DNA of 64,000 nucleotides from Nitzschia sp. pyKryTriq1 (lineage: Eukaryota > Bacillariophyta > Bacillariophyceae > Bacillariales > Bacillariaceae), in the NCBI GenBank assembly GCA_956465555.1, contig OY101119.1:1214570-1278569 (forward strand). Reading direction: 5' to 3'. Below are positions 62,766 to 64,000 of the stretch, piece by piece; the first letter of the stretch is position 1; the number at the start of each line of letters is the position of its first letter. The notes under the pieces were generated by a model, which saw nothing but the letters and a program-made list of their open reading frames with translations, had not been told where the DNA came from and searched no databases. A program made the position numbers and the translations under genes.

Positions 62766-62941
62766 CTAGAGTACTTGTGCCGAACGTACCGACTACTTGC
62801 TCTGGTACGAGGAGTCTACGAGCATTGAATTCTCAATGCGAATCTTTGTCCAGCTAGAGTACTTGTGCCGAACGTACCGACTACTTGCTCTGGTACGAGG
62901 AGTCTACGAGCATTGAATTCTCAATGCGAATCTTTGTCCAG
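62766..62941. repeat. 88-bp perfect tandem duplication
   Basis: Units 62766-62853 and 62854-62941 (from ctagagtacttgtgccgaac to tctttgtccag) are identical by eye. The junction lies just before the F-box gene start, so the duplication has altered its 5' region. Confidence 0.92.
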
Positions 62942-62954
62942 CAAGAGCGGCTCG

Positions 62955-63974
62955 ATGCGACCACTGGAACTACAAGTGGTGTACCAGGGAGTGTTCCGCT
63001 TCCCCCTACCTGCCCAGAGCCAACTACTAGCGTCACATCCGGATCACAAACGGCAGGAACATCCTACAGAAGATGTGAATGGGTCTCCAGTCAAGCGAAT
63101 GAAATCCGAGCCCGAAACATCAACGGGCGAGAATGGATCGGCGACCAAGCACGTAGAAGTACCTGCCGATGAACATACCGTTTTCGGATCGGTCGCGAAA
63201 ATGCTTGATCCGGTCTCCCTCTCCAGATGCCCTTCCGTTTCAAGACAGTGGCGTGACATGAATGTGTTCGACGATGATTCTATTTGGTTGCAATTGGCTG
63301 TCCAGAGATTTGGATTTTTTAATGTGCGTCAGTGGACGGAGAAACTTGAAGATGGCGAAACAGAAGATACGAATGTTTCCAAGAAAGTGCTGTATCGTGC
63401 CATGAATGCAGCCAACGTGATGCCACATATGCCGCACGATGGGCTGGTGCTTCTTGGGGATGCAAAAATACCGGGAAGAATCAGTGGGTGGGTTTTCATG
63501 GTGGAACGAAGCAACGGTGAAACACTGAGGAGTGTCAAACGAGAACCTTCAGCTATTGCTTCAGGATTTGGTGTGTATCAATCCCGACCAGTTGTGGAGC
63601 TACAAATTGTCATCCAGAATACTGGGATGGCTCATCAACCGATCGTGATCAAGAACCAAAAGATAGCTGTGGACGTATCGACACGTAGAAGTGTGGGCGA
63701 ATTTCCTGAGATTAACTGGGACGAACGATTTTCAAAGGCGGTCAAGACATTAGATGGGTCCCCTTATCAAGGGAGCGCCGGTTCCCAGTCATGATTTGAT
63801 GTTCAGGGTGAACTCTGTCGTCTGGGATTATTTGAATCCGCTGTCATCAACCTTCACATCGATGCAAAAGGCTGCTCGACCACCTCCAAATTTCGACAGA
63901 GAAGCAACTTCACCAAAGTTCTGGTTTGCGGTAGTGTGGCTTTTTGTAGAGATAAAAGTTTGAAGCTAGACTGA
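62955..63974 (+). pseudogene. F-box-like protein gene with an in-frame TGA
   Basis: The frame opened by the ATG at 62955 has an F-box-like helix (DPVSLSRCPSVSRQWRDM, about residue 88) and runs to TGA at 63792-63794. The same frame then continues FDVQGELCRLGLFESAVINL, then SKFRQRSNFTKVLV, and stops at TGA 63972-63974. The second part looks like the conserved end of this diatom F-box-like family. A CGA-to-TGA change would explain the stop (SQS-stop-FDV). No fitting intron covers it. It is probably a recent pseudogene, or a truncated protein of 279 residues is made. F-box proteins select targets for SCF ubiquitin ligases. Confidence 0.6.
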
Positions 63975-64000
63975 ATAAATGGATCTGGCGTGCTGCTTGA

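Noticed and set aside
1-64000. CRISPR arrays, rRNA genes, tRNA genes
   Set aside because: No spaced repeats of CRISPR type and no rRNA or tRNA structure found by eye; a covariance-model scan would be needed for weak RNA genes.

Overview
The window looks like nuclear DNA of a diatom, probably a pennate one; that narrower placement is an inference. Genes are dense, lie on both strands and carry 0 to 5 short GT-AG introns (mostly about 70-150 bp). Several proteins carry heterokont-style signals: hydrophobic leaders ending just before Phe for the plastid, and basic Ser/Arg-rich leaders for the mitochondrion. There is a silaffin-like secreted Lys/Ser protein, a diatom-type Copia retrotransposon and lineage-specific paralogues. 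No bacterial operon features are present.

Left part (1-13 kb). The amino end of a FAN/NSMAF-type BEACH protein runs off the left edge (minus). It is followed by a proline-rich coding remnant, an OMA1-type M48 protease (plus) and a plastid-targeted small protein whose last codons lie in a 60-bp tandem duplication (minus). Next is a complete but internally deleted Copia element (4792-6995) with 350-bp LTRs that read as identical, a TGAGCT duplication, PPT and PBS. Then come a two-exon codanin-1-like gene (plus), a Cys-rich surface-protein gene broken by two in-frame stops (minus) and a tetraspan membrane protein (minus).

Middle (13-40 kb). This part holds a 6-phosphogluconolactonase homologue with a divergent active site, a SANT/PHD chromatin protein, a mu-homology-domain protein, a small membrane protein, a plastid DUF1824 protein, NUP88 with an 8-nt microexon, a six-exon MscS channel, the silaffin-like protein, a dCMP-type deaminase and a PPR protein. 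It continues with ribosomal protein uL13 (RPL13A), pyrroline-5-carboxylate reductase, ATP phosphoribosyltransferase and a THUMPD3-type tRNA methyltransferase.

Right part (40-64 kb). This part holds 5-oxoprolinase (three exons), an integrase fragment, mitochondrial bL25, a 7-TM protein and a retroelement-like ORF enclosed by a 28-bp direct repeat. Further right are an RsmE methyltransferase, a small unknown protein, two divergent paralogues of a diatom-type family, a GT31 glycosyltransferase, glycine-cleavage H protein and MCM10. The window ends with a CpG-rich repeat patch and an F-box gene with an in-frame TGA.

Most genes are ordinary housekeeping genes with independent functions; I see no multi-gene system. 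The points most worth checking are the NUP88 microexon, the two genes with in-frame stops, the young deletion-derivative retroelement, the 28-bp repeat around an orphan ORF, the altered active site of the lactonase homologue, and the GTAC-rich palindromic words that recur in the intergenic DNA.
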